From Mycolicibacter longobardus (GTDB lineage: Bacteria; Actinomycetota; Actinomycetes; Mycobacteriales; Mycobacteriaceae): a DNA stretch of 64,000 bases. The notes beneath the pieces were generated by a model. It made no database searches. It was not told where the DNA came from and saw nothing but the letters and a program-made list of their open reading frames with translations. The stretch is from the NCBI RefSeq assembly GCF_002102265.1, contig NZ_LQPG01000011.1, forward strand, positions 186,001 through 250,000. The letters are read 5' to 3'. Both the position numbers and the translations under genes were made by a program. This document shows positions 1 to 10,047 of the stretch, piece after piece (position 1 is the first letter of the stretch; each line of letters starts with the position of its first letter).

Positions 1-410
1 ACCTGGCCGTGTAGGACAGCTGCCGGCCGATCCCCGCGGTAGGCGCGTTCGCGCCGACGCAGTTCGGCGGTCTCACGTTCGATCACGGCCTGTACGGCCT
101 CGTCGCTGATGCGCAGGTCGGTGATCACCTGGTCGTTCATCACCACCTGCCCGCCGGCCAGCGCGCCCATCGCCAGTTCGGGCTGCTGCGGCACGCCGAG
201 CTTGCGCACCAGGAACACGTCCAGCGGTGCGTGCAGGGCGGCGGCGACCTCCCAGGCGACCGGCACGCCACCCCGGGCCAGCCCCAGCACCAGCAGACCG
301 TCGGCGTTGCGGTAATCGGACAGATGCCCGGCCAGCACCCGGCCGGCGTCGCGGCGGTCTCGGAACGTGCGGGACGCCGGCTGGCGTAGAAAGGCGCCTG
401 GTCGAGTCAT
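1..410 (-). CDS. Phosphoribosyltransferase family protein, N-terminal part (Rv2143/Rv0571c-like)
   Basis: The gene runs off the left edge; about 136 N-terminal residues are visible from ATG at 410. The translation reads GLLVLGLARGGVPVAWEVA, then DVFLVRKLGVPQQPELAMG, which is the beginning of the type I PRTase-like domain seen in mycobacterial Rv2143 and Rv0571c. The PRPP-binding loop would lie beyond the window. In M. tuberculosis Rv2143 is near Rv2141c, whose homologue is found here at 52.9 kb, so this gene marks the host chromosome on the left of the inserted DNA. The substrate of these proteins is not known. Confidence 0.8.
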   Translation of the reverse strand, partial: MTRPGAFLRQPASRTFRDRRDAGRVLAGHLSDYRNADGLLVLGLARGGVPVAWEVAAALHAPLDVFLVRKLGVPQQPELAMGALAGGQVVMNDQVITDLRISDEAVQAVIERETAELRRRERAYRGDRPAAVLHGQ

Positions 411-486
411 CTCCCCATCGAGCCTACGACGGTAGGGCCGGGCCATGACGGGTGTTCGTGAGGTGGAAGCGATTCATTCCACGCGG

Positions 487-504
487 TGTCCGAGGGGGGA
501 GTTG
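487..504. repeat. Outer left att core copy (imperfect, 17/18)
   Basis: tgtccgaggggggagttg matches the 3' end of the tRNA-Leu gene (52664-52681) at 17 of 18 bases. The next ~19 bp, ggccacctgcgacacgggt, match the flank of the second copy at 12271 with two differences, so the two sites also share element-side sequence. It lies 77 bp upstream of the phosphoribosyltransferase start. The rest of 411-796 has no convincing gene. Confidence 0.75.
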
Positions 505-796
505 GCCACCTGCGACACGGGTTGAGATCTTTGAGTTAAGTCGTTGACCAGCAAGTTTCTGGGGCGGTGATGCGAGGCTGACTTGCGGCCGACTGCGAAT
601 TTACCCGACTACGAATTTTGGGGAGTCCCTGGTGCAACAGCTACCTTCGCGCCAACAGCAGGAACAGGGCTGATTCCGGGTCGTGTCCGTCGCCATCGCT
701 CGATCGACTCACCGATAATCGACACGGCCACGACGAACCGCGGGCCGTTTCCTGTTGTTGCCCGCCGCGTCGGTGCCCTGTGCGACTCTTGCGAAC

Positions 797-1249
797 GTGA
801 CCATCAACCCGCACCGCGACGAGATCGCCGACTATCTCCGCCGCGCTTCCTGCCACTTCGGCCACACCTTTCGTGAGGAGCGAGACGGGCTGTCCGTGGA
901 CGAGGCCGCCGAGAAGCGGGATGTTGGACGCGATCAGGTGGCGTCCTGTCGCCGCGCCGTGTACCGGGTACTCGCCGGAGAGTTCTCCGCCAACGAGACG
1001 CAGGCCACCTACGACGAGGCCGTGTATCGCGCGCTGCTGCACTTCCGTGGCGAGATGTCGGATGGGCTGCGTCAGTACGTGCTCGGGCAGCTGACGCGGT
1101 TCAAGGCCGAGTGGTTGCCCGATCTGAAGGTAGAACCATTGCAGTGCCCATACGCCGTCGGGAGCCCAGCGAAGGCAGGCGCGGTCAAAGTCCGGGAACC
1201 ACACGTGTGCCCCGACTGCCACATGGCGCATGCGGGGGATTGCTGGTGA
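797..1249 (+). CDS. Hypothetical island protein with a Cys/His-rich C-terminus
   Basis: An ORF of about 150 residues if started at GTG 797 (VTINPHRDEIADYL); an in-frame TTG at 755 would add 14 residues that do not look conserved in character. The middle is charged and probably helical (SVDEAAEKRDVGRDQVASC could be a helix-turn-helix). The end, CPDCHMAHAGDC, holds two CxxC/H-type pairs that could bind a metal. I do not recognise the family. It is the first gene inside the island, transcribed towards the decayed nuclease-like gene. Confidence 0.5.
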   Translation: MTINPHRDEIADYLRRASCHFGHTFREERDGLSVDEAAEKRDVGRDQVASCRRAVYRVLAGEFSANETQATYDEAVYRALLHFRGEMSDGLRQYVLGQLTRFKAEWLPDLKVEPLQCPYAVGSPAKAGAVKVREPHVCPDCHMAHAGDCW

Positions 1250-1474
1250 TTGGGTATACCGCAGGGATGCGTCTGCCGCCGGGGCTTGCATGAGCGAGCT
1301 GGGGAGGGACCAGGGATAAACAAGCTCAACTGCCCGTGGAATTTGCGGGACGGCGTGCTGGCGTGGCTGTACGGTCTGTGGGTCGACGGGATCACCATGG
1401 CTGAGGCCCGGAAGGACAGGGGCGGTGTCGCGAGACGTTCGTCGATGATTGGCAGGGCACGCAAGACGCGCTGA
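1250..1474 (+). CDS. Possible small hypothetical ORF
   Basis: A 74-codon frame starts with TTG at 1250, just after the preceding stop. Its middle part, NLRDGVLAWLYGLWVDG, has protein-like composition, but there is no recognised domain and no clear ribosome-binding site. It may be a gene remnant or chance. It fills most of the gap before the gene at 1514. Confidence 0.2.
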   Translation: MGIPQGCVCRRGLHERAGEGPGINKLNCPWNLRDGVLAWLYGLWVDGITMAEARKDRGGVARRSSMIGRARKTR

Positions 1475-1513
1475 CTTGGACAGCGCCAATCGTAATTTTG
1501 GCGGACATAGACG

Positions 1514-2661
1514 ATGACGAGCGATCCTGTTCAGCAAGAACAAGACTCGGTTTTGTTCGGCCCCGATGCGCCGAGTGCTCGGGCGTGGCCACGCGTGCCT
1601 GATGCCTGGGCTGACAATCCGCACATTCTGCGGTGGTGGACTCCTGCGTGCGACAAAGCGATCAGTGAGCTGATCCGACGCTGGCACTGGCACTATCCGT
1701 GGCAGCTGTCAGACGCAGTCGCCACGGTCGTTGGCAAGTCCACCATTGACCGATGGGCCGCGGAGGACCCGAAGTGTCGCCACTACGCCTACTACAACGT
1801 GTTGATGTATTTCGGCATCGCCCGTGCGCGACGGGTCGGTCTGGAACGCGCAATGCCGATGCCGCGGGAACGAGTCTGCCTACTGTGCGATACCGGCTTC
1901 GACGAGGATCAGGTGCCGATGAGCCAGGTCCGGCGCCTCGGCAGCCTCGACATCGTTGATTACTGTAAGGACTGCTTCAGCAGTGCGGCTTACGGCGGTG
2001 ACGTCAACGATCCCCGGATGACCGCCCGTGACGTTGAAACCTACATCCAGCGGCTGGCACAGATCACCGACGCTGTGCCTACCCAGAATTTTTTCGACGA
2101 AAGCGGCGTGTACCTGGGCTGGGACTGCGAAACCCGGACGCGGCTACTACTTCTTGCAGCGGATCGGCCATTTCCTGAAGTGGTCAAGCGCACCCACGGC
2201 AGCTGGCTCGCCGCACTCACCGCGGCAGGCATCCTCGATGGCGGCGTCCACAAGACCGCACGCGGACATCGCGCGCTTGCCGTTGACGGCCACGTCTGTC
2301 ACTCCCTCGGGGAGAAAACGATTGACGACTGGTTAGCCCTTCATGACGTACCTCATGAGCGGGAGCCGTCGTATCCCGGTAGCAACTATCGGGCCGACTT
2401 TCTGGTAAATGGCAAATTCGTGGAGTACTTCGGCCTGGCTGGCGACGCCGAGTACGACGAGAAGATCCGATGTAAGCGCGCCTGGCCAAGTCCGACCACC
2501 TGGACTTGGTGGAGATCAGCCCGAAAGACCTCGCCCACTGGGGTGTGGCGCAGCAGCGGATCGCCACCAAACTTGGGATCGAACTCCTTTCGGAAGGTCA
2601 GGTCGTCGGCCGACGGCGTGTGATCACTTCACGCCGTGAGTCGATCGACCCGGCTCCGTGA
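1514..2661 (+). pseudogene. Frameshifted gene with a restriction-endonuclease-like C-terminal region
   Basis: The frame opens at ATG 1514 and reads coherently to about position 2476 (DEKIRCKRA). The natural continuation is then in another frame: LAKSDHLDLVEISPKDLAHW, running to TGA at 2659-2661. A single-base deletion near 2478-2484 explains this. Two CxxC pairs lie around residues 119-155 (CLLCD, YCKDC). Near residue 290, NYRADFLVNGKFVEYFGL resembles the D...ExxG core of PD-(D/E)XK or Vsr-like nucleases. The uncorrected frame ends at 2623 with a low-complexity tail. It is either a pseudogene or carries a sequencing error; the nuclease assignment is tentative. Confidence 0.5.
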
Positions 2662-2735
2662 CCGTCATAGCCCGGCCAGCAGATCTCACCTGGATCGCCG
2701 CGGCCCGGAGTTTGTTCCATCTCGACTGTTCCGAA

Positions 2736-2763
2736 ACGGTGGGGATAGAACGGTGGGGATAGA
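2736..2763. repeat. Perfect 14-bp tandem duplication
   Basis: The unit acggtggggataga occurs twice back to back, at 2736-2749 and 2750-2763. It lies in the 228-bp gap between the converging decayed gene (ending 2661) and the accessory gene of the STAND NTPase (ending 2890). Nothing else is recognised in that gap. Confidence 0.7.
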
Positions 2764-2889
2764 TCAGTAGGTTTCATTCATCGGGAACACGCCAGAGTCG
2801 GACTGGGACCATGCAGAGCTAGCGTGCCGATCGGGGTCAGGCGACAGGATCACTGCTCTTGGCGTGACTCATATGCGGCGGGCAGTGTT

Positions 2890-3597
2890 CTAGGCATGCG
2901 GAGTGATCGCGACCGCGCTCGCCTTCAGGTCATTGAGCGCCTGTACCAAACTGTCGACCGCAGAGACCAATTCGTCGCGGAGCACCGATATCTCATCGTC
3001 GTCAACGCCGCCGTCGTCTGTTGGGTCTTCTTCCCCATCCCAATCTTCATCTTCGGTGGTGCCTGACGCCGCACGCATTCGGGCAAATCGTCGAAGGTGC
3101 CGGAGCGACCGCTGGTATTCGTCGTCAGCTACATCCTGGCCGAGCCGGATCCACTCTGCCTCTCGTGCGGTCGCGGAGGTGGCAGCCAGTGCCACGGCCA
3201 AACGCGCAACTCGATAGGCGCCTCCATCAACAGAGCATGCTCCGGCCAGCACCCCGATGTCTGCAGTCTCGTGCTCAGACGGAGCCTTCGTTCCATCGAA
3301 GATCCCTAGTCGTCCCCACGGTTTGTAGGCCTCTTCGAGCCGAGTCAGTGCGGCAAACACCTCATCAAAGCTCTGAAATGGATAGCGATGGACTGGGAGG
3401 TGGCCGCGATGGGCCCAGACTTGAAGGATCACTTCGGAGACCTCTGCCTTCAGGGTCGCTTCATGTTCGGGAGGGCAACCTTCAACCTTCGCCAAGAGCT
3501 CTGCAAGGTATTGCGCCATCCAGTTTCCAAGTATGTCGCGGTCCCGCAGTTCGGCAGCCAGTCGCGTTCCCAACGAGAGAACGTCGTCAGAGTTCAT
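2890..3597 (-). CDS. Accessory protein translationally coupled to the STAND NTPase
   Basis: About 235 residues from ATG 3597 (MNSDDVLSLG), which overlaps the 3' end of the NTPase gene by 11 bp; another ATG at 3609 would lengthen the overlap. The protein has no recognised domain. Its N-terminal two thirds are probably helical, followed by a strongly acidic linker (EDEDWDGEEDPTDDGG) and a C-terminal heptad-like helix (ISVLRDELVSAVDSLVQAL). The overlap suggests the two proteins are made together and act together, for example as a regulator or partner of the NTPase. This function is inferred from position only. Confidence 0.6.
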   Translation of the reverse strand: MNSDDVLSLGTRLAAELRDRDILGNWMAQYLAELLAKVEGCPPEHEATLKAEVSEVILQVWAHRGHLPVHRYPFQSFDEVFAALTRLEEAYKPWGRLGIFDGTKAPSEHETADIGVLAGACSVDGGAYRVARLAVALAATSATAREAEWIRLGQDVADDEYQRSLRHLRRFARMRAASGTTEDEDWDGEEDPTDDGGVDDDEISVLRDELVSAVDSLVQALNDLKASAVAITPHA

Positions 3598-6500
3598 GTA
3601 CTTCACCATCCTGTCCGTAGATGTAGTACATCGCGGATGGCTCGGGATTACCGCGCTGGTCGTTGTCTTCGTCATCGCCGTGTCGATGTCGGAATGACGG
3701 GTCGGCGCTTGAGTACCGGCGGATCTCAACTTCGACCAGCAGCGACATCTTCTCGGCCCTTAAAAGTTCACGCAGAAACACGGGATCGATGGTGAGTTCA
3801 TCGCCCGACGCTCCGGCTCTCTCATTCTGACCAATGGGCCGCGTGTCGTCCCATACTGTTGATCTAAGGACGTCTGCACCCTGGCGCGTCCAATGCCGCA
3901 GGTCTGCATCCGAACTCAGATGCATGGAATTTACGACTGCCTGGGCGGGACGTGCTGGTGGAAATGAAACGTCGCCTGAATAGGGATCATGCGCATCTAG
4001 ACCCCTGGTATGACAGGCACTTTCGATCCACCCGCTCAGCTTGAACAACCCAGTATCCGACCAATCATGGTCTTGCGCATCAGGTATACGGAGCGGCGTG
4101 ACTGACGGTGCCAAACGAAGTGCGCGCAGTAGAGACTCAGCTGTCTGAGGGTTTATGAGCGCGCTGGTTACGTTGGTGTACTCCGATCGCGTGCGGCTCA
4201 AAGATGTGCGTCGACCCCATACCGTCGGCCATCCGACACCAGGTTCGAAGTGGGCGTCGAAGTCACGCCGGCTGATCTGGTACACCCATTCATCGAACTT
4301 GGAGTCGCGACTTCCTCTGTCGTAGTCACCGATGGACTCCACCGCAGGACCAGCATCACGACGATCCGAGAGCCAACGACCGTCCGAGCGAGTCGGTATG
4401 TGATGCTGCAAAAAACTGGCCCACCCATCATCGCCATCGTCATAAATACGTACGGTCGGCAGGCACGCTACGAGCCGTCCGGCGATCTCATAGAGGGCGT
4501 GGATCGACAGATAGAAGTCAAGGTCGTCGTTTTCAGGCCAGTCGGCTTTATAGGTCGAGGTGCCCGAGGGATACAGGCCAAGAACATGACGAGTGTCCTC
4601 TTCGAATCCTCCGCGACTCGAAACCTGCCATACGCCTACCAACAGGTCGTTTGCGAGGTGCTCTACTACGTCTTTATGGAGTCCGAAAGCGTCTGCGAGC
4701 GGGTCGCACCAGTAGTCTGTGTAGTCCATATAAAATCGGAAGTCATTGTCTCCAAGGAAGTCTTCTAATTCATCTTCATTACTGAAACAAGCATGCTTCG
4801 CATCGGGAAACTCGCCGCGGCCGTCAACGGACAGGAGGTCTGACAGCGTTATAGCCCTCAGTTCGTGCCGTGAGGCCGGGTCCACCCGCCGAGTACTAAT
4901 CGGCTCGCCAAGCGTGCCAATGTAGCGAATTTCGTCCTCCGACAGCTGGATTGAATGACTTTGTGCCAACGCGATGAGGACCTTCTTGGCTGTGCGCTGC
5001 ATTACCACGTGAGGAGATTCAAGGAAGACGACGGAACGCAAGAATCCCTCGAAGGTCGACACCGTCGTTCGCCCATTGGAGGTGCATGCCGCGCCTTCGA
5101 TCGCGAACAACAACCACTGCCGAGCGTGCTTCTCATAGAAGACTAAGCGAGAATCCACAAAACCATCCACGGCCCGATGCGCCTCAGCGATCTCCCGCAA
5201 CGCTGATACTTCCTCCGCCGCACCCGACTCAAATAACCACCGAGCCGCGTGTGCGGCACGCCAGCGGATGGCCACCGATGGATCGCCTAAAGCTGCCCAA
5301 ATAAAGCTGGCTACAGCGATTGGGACGTTGTCCTGAATCTGGGCCGGGGTGTCGCCATCGCCATCGTCTCTTAGAGCGATGTCGGTGAACAACTCGGCGC
5401 AGTCGTCGTACATCGCATTTAGGTCTGCGGCATCCAGACGTGCTGCGAGATGGATTGCCAGTGCGTAACACTCACCCGATTCAAGGCGTTCAGGTACGTT
5501 GCCGACTCCCTGGATCGCTGCGCCCATTAGTTCAATTGCTGGAATTCCTGTGGAGGCTGCCAGTGGCGCAAGCTGGTCGTACTCAATACAGGCGATTTGG
5601 CGGGCGAACCTCTTGACCGCCACACCGCTGAGTGTGATCACCTCGTCGCGAACGCCGTTAGGGAGGCTGGGGCGCGCGTCGAGGACCGAGAGCAGCTTTT
5701 TACAGTCGAACAGGTTGAACTGGGTGCTGGCATGGAACGCGGCGACGACATTTGAGAGACGTGAAGGTTGAACTGCAGTCGCAAGTTCGATGATGTCGTC
5801 GTTGTATACCGGCGTATCTCGGTCGCGCACGTATGCAAACGCCGCGTCCCAACCTGTCGGCGTATCGAAGTCAAGTTTCTTCAGCGCGTTCAGCGCGGTC
5901 TCTCTCCCATCCTTGGGATCCATCCAGGATCGGGAAGTCTCATAGCCGCCTGATGCTTCCCGCGCACTAACGACGTTCCTTTCGTCAGGGTCGTAGATGG
6001 TCCCGGTCAAATCGAGACTGATCTCCTCCGCGACAGCGTCAAGTTCCGCGTAGAACGCAGCAGTGCATCTTGTCGATCGCTCTAAACCTCCCAATGCCTC
6101 AAGGATCCGTCGTCCCTGCGCGGGATGCTTCGTGAGTGCCTGAATCAACAGCGTCGACGTATGCGCTTCTTCGTCGAAAGCAGTCAGTGCGATGGATGAA
6201 AGAGGCCAATCACGAAGGGGGCCATTAGACTTCGTGAAAGCGTTACCAATTTCTGCGAGGGTTGCGGCTCGGCGATCTCGCCACCGGGATGCCATCGCAA
6301 GCGCTTGACATGGATTGAGCAGGCCCGCCACGGTCATCGGCTCAACCAGATCGATTTCGTCTTGATAAGAGCGCACACTCTCTGCAATGTGTAGCAGCCG
6401 GAATGCGCGGGGGCCACTTGATCCGAGTCGAGCGGCGGATTCGGCGAGTTTCATCAGCGTCCGCCATCGGACGTGCAGATCGTCACCTGCCCGTTCGGTG

Positions 6501-9500
6501 GTCTCTACCGCATGCTGAAAGTGATGGCGGCACTCGCGATAATCAAAGTTGTACGTTGCCCGCGCAAGCGCCACGAGGTCGTCGCAGAGGGTAGATGATT
6601 CCTCACGAGCACGTTCGATGCTCGCTCGCAGAGTCTGTGTGAGTGCGATCGCTAGGCTATGCAACTCGGGATTTGCTGCCGCGATTCGAATAACCTCTGT
6701 GAGTGTCGAGCGGGACAGGAAACGCACGTTCTCGGCGCACCATGCCGCGAGTTCTGCCGAAGCCTGAGGAGCTGACGGATCTGCAAGAACTCGCACCGCG
6801 ATCCGAGCTGAAGCGTTTATGAGCAGCCTGGGAGTCTCATAGTCCGAGTAAGTGCGCATCGTGTTGGCCGCGAGTGTTTGGTAGGACGTTGCCACGTCGA
6901 CGCTGAGCCCGAGAGCGACTGAGGACCACAAATCCAACCACTTGCAGAGTGGAACAACGTTTTGCCGGTATTCACGTAGCGACTGAGAGTCTCTGTGCGG
7001 CTTCTCTTTCGCACGTTGGATGTCGGGACCGGCGACCGTATCCGCGTCAAGATCCCGTTCTTCGAGGCGCGATCGTATGGCGAAACCGCGCAGTGCGGAC
7101 ACTGTTTTTCCGCGATACCACGAGCTTGTGGTGACACCTATGTTCTCGGGTAGGTACAGATCGAGGATACGTATACCCTCTGCTTTTTCCAGCAGGTTGA
7201 GTCTTGTCCCGAGCGCAACAATCCACCAGATGCCATCTAAGCCAGGGGTCGGGCTCAAATAGTCTGAGCGATCCTCGCTGAGATCGATTGCGTGCTTGTG
7301 TCGTTTCAACATCGTGACGATCCGTCGAACAGTCGGCGTCGACAAAGCGATGTCAGATTCCCAGCTCGCTTGTGCTACAGCAAGTTGGAGATACTTGAGC
7401 GGCTTTGATCCGCTCGCTAGCTCTTGCAAGTCATCAAGACGTCCGACGTTGGCCAAGCGACGTGCCACGACGATCCCTGCATCGAACCCGATGGTTCGTG
7501 GCGTCCATCGTGCAAGGAACGCGGCACAAGCCTGGGGACCGTCAGTATTGATGTAGGCCCAAGCGAGTTCGGCAATGTCTGAAATTCGAACGTGGCTTTC
7601 TTCGTCGGCAAGGACCGAACGGTCAACCCATGCTTCGGTCCATTCCACCGCACTGCGGAGGCGGTTGCGCGCGAGCGCTTGCTGGCCCGACGCTTTGGAC
7701 AGTAAAGATGCTTCGATGACGAGATCGGATCCGGGCCACTTGCCCGCTAATGCTCGAGTCGCGATGAGGTGTTCAAGGAGACTCGGTTCGAGAAACTCGG
7801 CTGCGAGGTCCGGATTTTGGCGGATAAGCTCTAGCCGTCGGCCGTGTCCCGCTGCGAGATTCCCGGCCTTCAGAGCCAAGCGCCCGGCCGGAGCATTCAT
7901 CCGTGCACGCAGGGCCCCCTTAAGCGCCAACTGCACAGTATGTTGAGCAATCTCATATCGCTCCAAGTCTTCCTCGCGGGGCGAGGACACGGCGAAGAGC
8001 CCTTCAGGTTTGGTTTCTGACAGCGCGAGCTGGACAAGATCGTCAATGCGGCCGGCATCGAGTAGCAGGTCCGGCAGCGACGTTGCGACGTACGGGTCTT
8101 GTCCCGCCAGTTGCATGACTCGACCAAGGAAATCGGTGAGAGCTGCACCTGTTGGCTTGTAGTGCTTCTGAAACCAGGTCTCGGTCGGTTCATCGCGAAA
8201 CTGCACCGCGCCGCCATCAATGACAAGCGGTCGCCTGAGGTCGGTTACCAACGACTCCGGTACGCCAGCGACAGACGCCAGCACCCTGATTGGAATCATT
8301 GGCCGGAGAGCTGCCATACATTCGCACATGCGATCGACATCTCTCGGTGCATCGCGATGGGCGTCTTTGGCGTTTTCAATCGCAGTCCGGATTGATTGAT
8401 CGATGATTTGCTCGCTGGATTGCTCGCGACCCCCGAAATATTGGAGGACTTCGTGCGCAGATGTTTTGGATTCCATGGCGTCGGCTTGACCACGTGGATT
8501 TCCGCCGGACACTCGGTGGAACTCAGCTCCATCTTCGGAGCTGACATCTGGGAAGCGGGTTGCCAGATGTTGCATCGATTCGGATTCGTCAAACCCTTTG
8601 AGTTCGATCGTGAGTGCGTTGGGAGGAGGCTCCAACAGGCCCAGCCGCTCAGTTCTGCAGAGGATAACCAGGCGACAATTCCCAGGTAGTGACTCTCGAA
8701 GTAGTTTGGGGACAAAAGATTTGGCTTCTAGATCTCGCGCCGCAAGGCACGCGTTGTCTGCTGCATCGACGACAACAACGAGCAGTGCCTCATCGTGGGC
8801 TGCACGCAAGAAGGTGCAAGCGTCGTCGATTCTGCGATTAAACGTGCGGAAGTAGTCGGAGGAATGAGCCGATGCAGATGGAATGACTTGTTCGCATAGG
8901 CCCTTAGCCGCCAACTCGTTACAAATCTGTATGAGCCCCTGTCGGTCTTCATGGCGTGGACTGCTCGGCCGACGATACGTTCCGTTGCCGAAGCAGTCAT
9001 ACACCACAGACGTGGAGCCTGCCGGCATGCGACTGCCCAACTGTTGCGCAAACATGCTTTTCCCTACGCCACCTGCCGCGTGCACGATGACGGGTGACGA
9101 GGTTGGACGTGCGATCATCTCGGCCAACAGTTCGTCTTGATGAGTCACGATCATGGAATCCGGCATAACGATCATGTTCTGTGCTGGCATGAGTTGTTCT
9201 TCGGTGACCCTCAGTGCGGCCAGTACGTCACGGCGCAGAACGCGCGGGTTCGCTGAGTGCAGAGATGTCGCGCGAATCGCGATCATCTCCTTGAGGAGAA
9301 TGTGGTCATTCGTGGGTGCGCCTGGCAACAGGCCAGCAAGGTGATTCTCGAATTGCTCGCGCAGTAGCTGGAGGTTGGGTGTGCTGTCCTCAATCGCTAC
9401 CTGTCGAACGAATGATGCGATTTGTTTGTCCGTAATGACCGTACGCAGCCACTTTCGGAGGTTAGTGGCGGCTCGTTTGGCGTTGGGCTCCGCGTCGCGC

Positions 9501-9934
9501 ACCCCGTGTCCGAGTATGGCCAGCGCTGTATGCACGTCCGGCACTGCCGGACGGTTGGTAGTGAGCGTGAAGGTGACGCGCTCGACTGAATCCGGGTGCT
9601 CATCGAGAAGCTCTTTGTATCGCTCGGCGAAGCCGAGCAGAGTCTTCTTGAACCACGACGCAGTCCACGGACTGTTCTCTTGAAGCGTCGTGTGCTTGAA
9701 CTGGCGGTAGACCACCCGCTTGGCTGTGGCAAGCTCCGACGAGCCGTAATACTCCGCGAGGTCGATTACCTGCTCACCGCGTCTCTTGCGAGTGTCGTTG
9801 TCGGAAGATCCCTCGACGACGATCATCACCAAGTCGCCGTTCGGCTCCAGGAGTTTCAACGAGTGCCGCGCGGCCCAGACATAGTGGAATTGATCGCCGT
9901 CGCGGCTTGGGCGCACAGGGTCAAGCAGTTCCAT
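3587..9934 (-). CDS. Giant Avs-like STAND NTPase with N-terminal Cap4/DUF4297-like nuclease domain
   Basis: About 2,115 residues from ATG 9934 (a TTG at 9943 is also in frame). Residues ~1-130 look like a Cap4/DUF4297 dsDNA endonuclease: DQFHYVWAARHSLKLL at the start, acidic residues, then YRQFKH (Q78, K80) matching the QxK-type catalytic strand. A Walker A, AAGGVGKS, lies at 286-293 and a Walker B, LLVVVVDAADN, at 384-394. About 1,600 residues of helical-repeat-like sequence follow. This is the effector/STAND/sensor layout of AVAST antiphage proteins, in which the large C-terminus recognises a phage protein and triggers the nuclease. The gene lies downstream of the AbiE-like pair on the same strand. 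Its base composition looks poorer in G+C than the chromosomal block. The domain calls are by eye, and I cannot assign an Avs subtype. Confidence 0.7.
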   Translation of the reverse strand: MELLDPVRPSRDGDQFHYVWAARHSLKLLEPNGDLVMIVVEGSSDNDTRKRRGEQVIDLAEYYGSSELATAKRVVYRQFKHTTLQENSPWTASWFKKTLLGFAERYKELLDEHPDSVERVTFTLTTNRPAVPDVHTALAILGHGVRDAEPNAKRAATNLRKWLRTVITDKQIASFVRQVAIEDSTPNLQLLREQFENHLAGLLPGAPTNDHILLKEMIAIRATSLHSANPRVLRRDVLAALRVTEEQLMPAQNMIVMPDSMIVTHQDELLAEMIARPTSSPVIVHAAGGVGKSMFAQQLGSRMPAGSTSVVYDCFGNGTYRRPSSPRHEDRQGLIQICNELAAKGLCEQVIPSASAHSSDYFRTFNRRIDDACTFLRAAHDEALLVVVVDAADNACLAARDLEAKSFVPKLLRESLPGNCRLVILCRTERLGLLEPPPNALTIELKGFDESESMQHLATRFPDVSSEDGAEFHRVSGGNPRGQADAMESKTSAHEVLQYFGGREQSSEQIIDQSIRTAIENAKDAHRDAPRDVDRMCECMAALRPMIPIRVLASVAGVPESLVTDLRRPLVIDGGAVQFRDEPTETWFQKHYKPTGAALTDFLGRVMQLAGQDPYVATSLPDLLLDAGRIDDLVQLALSETKPEGLFAVSSPREEDLERYEIAQHTVQLALKGALRARMNAPAGRLALKAGNLAAGHGRRLELIRQNPDLAAEFLEPSLLEHLIATRALAGKWPGSDLVIEASLLSKASGQQALARNRLRSAVEWTEAWVDRSVLADEESHVRISDIAELAWAYINTDGPQACAAFLARWTPRTIGFDAGIVVARRLANVGRLDDLQELASGSKPLKYLQLAVAQASWESDIALSTPTVRRIVTMLKRHKHAIDLSEDRSDYLSPTPGLDGIWWIVALGTRLNLLEKAEGIRILDLYLPENIGVTTSSWYRGKTVSALRGFAIRSRLEERDLDADTVAGPDIQRAKEKPHRDSQSLREYRQNVVPLCKWLDLWSSVALGLSVDVATSYQTLAANTMRTYSDYETPRLLINASARIAVRVLADPSAPQASAELAAWCAENVRFLSRSTLTEVIRIAAANPELHSLAIALTQTLRASIERAREESSTLCDDLVALARATYNFDYRECRHHFQHAVETTERAGDDLHVRWRTLMKLAESAARLGSSGPRAFRLLHIAESVRSYQDEIDLVEPMTVAGLLNPCQALAMASRWRDRRAATLAEIGNAFTKSNGPLRDWPLSSIALTAFDEEAHTSTLLIQALTKHPAQGRRILEALGGLERSTRCTAAFYAELDAVAEEISLDLTGTIYDPDERNVVSAREASGGYETSRSWMDPKDGRETALNALKKLDFDTPTGWDAAFAYVRDRDTPVYNDDIIELATAVQPSRLSNVVAAFHASTQFNLFDCKKLLSVLDARPSLPNGVRDEVITLSGVAVKRFARQIACIEYDQLAPLAASTGIPAIELMGAAIQGVGNVPERLESGECYALAIHLAARLDAADLNAMYDDCAELFTDIALRDDGDGDTPAQIQDNVPIAVASFIWAALGDPSVAIRWRAAHAARWLFESGAAEEVSALREIAEAHRAVDGFVDSRLVFYEKHARQWLLFAIEGAACTSNGRTTVSTFEGFLRSVVFLESPHVVMQRTAKKVLIALAQSHSIQLSEDEIRYIGTLGEPISTRRVDPASRHELRAITLSDLLSVDGRGEFPDAKHACFSNEDELEDFLGDNDFRFYMDYTDYWCDPLADAFGLHKDVVEHLANDLLVGVWQVSSRGGFEEDTRHVLGLYPSGTSTYKADWPENDDLDFYLSIHALYEIAGRLVACLPTVRIYDDGDDGWASFLQHHIPTRSDGRWLSDRRDAGPAVESIGDYDRGSRDSKFDEWVYQISRRDFDAHFEPGVGWPTVWGRRTSLSRTRSEYTNVTSALINPQTAESLLRALRLAPSVTPLRIPDAQDHDWSDTGLFKLSGWIESACHTRGLDAHDPYSGDVSFPPARPAQAVVNSMHLSSDADLRHWTRQGADVLRSTVWDDTRPIGQNERAGASGDELTIDPVFLRELLRAEKMSLLVEVEIRRYSSADPSFRHRHGDDEDNDQRGNPEPSAMYYIYGQDGEVHEL

Positions 9935-10047
9935 TGGGCGCAAGTAAACCCGCTAGTTGCCGTTGACGGGATGAGGACGCGCCGGATGCCGGCCCGAGTC
10001 CGGACTCGGCGTAGTCGCGCTTGCGCAGCAGACGTTGGTTGTGGGGG

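Noticed and set aside
641-1693. 350-codon minus-strand frame over the first island genes.
   Set aside because: Composition is that of an antisense shadow (Arg, Pro, Leu, His-rich). The plus-strand frames at 797 and 1514 read as better proteins.
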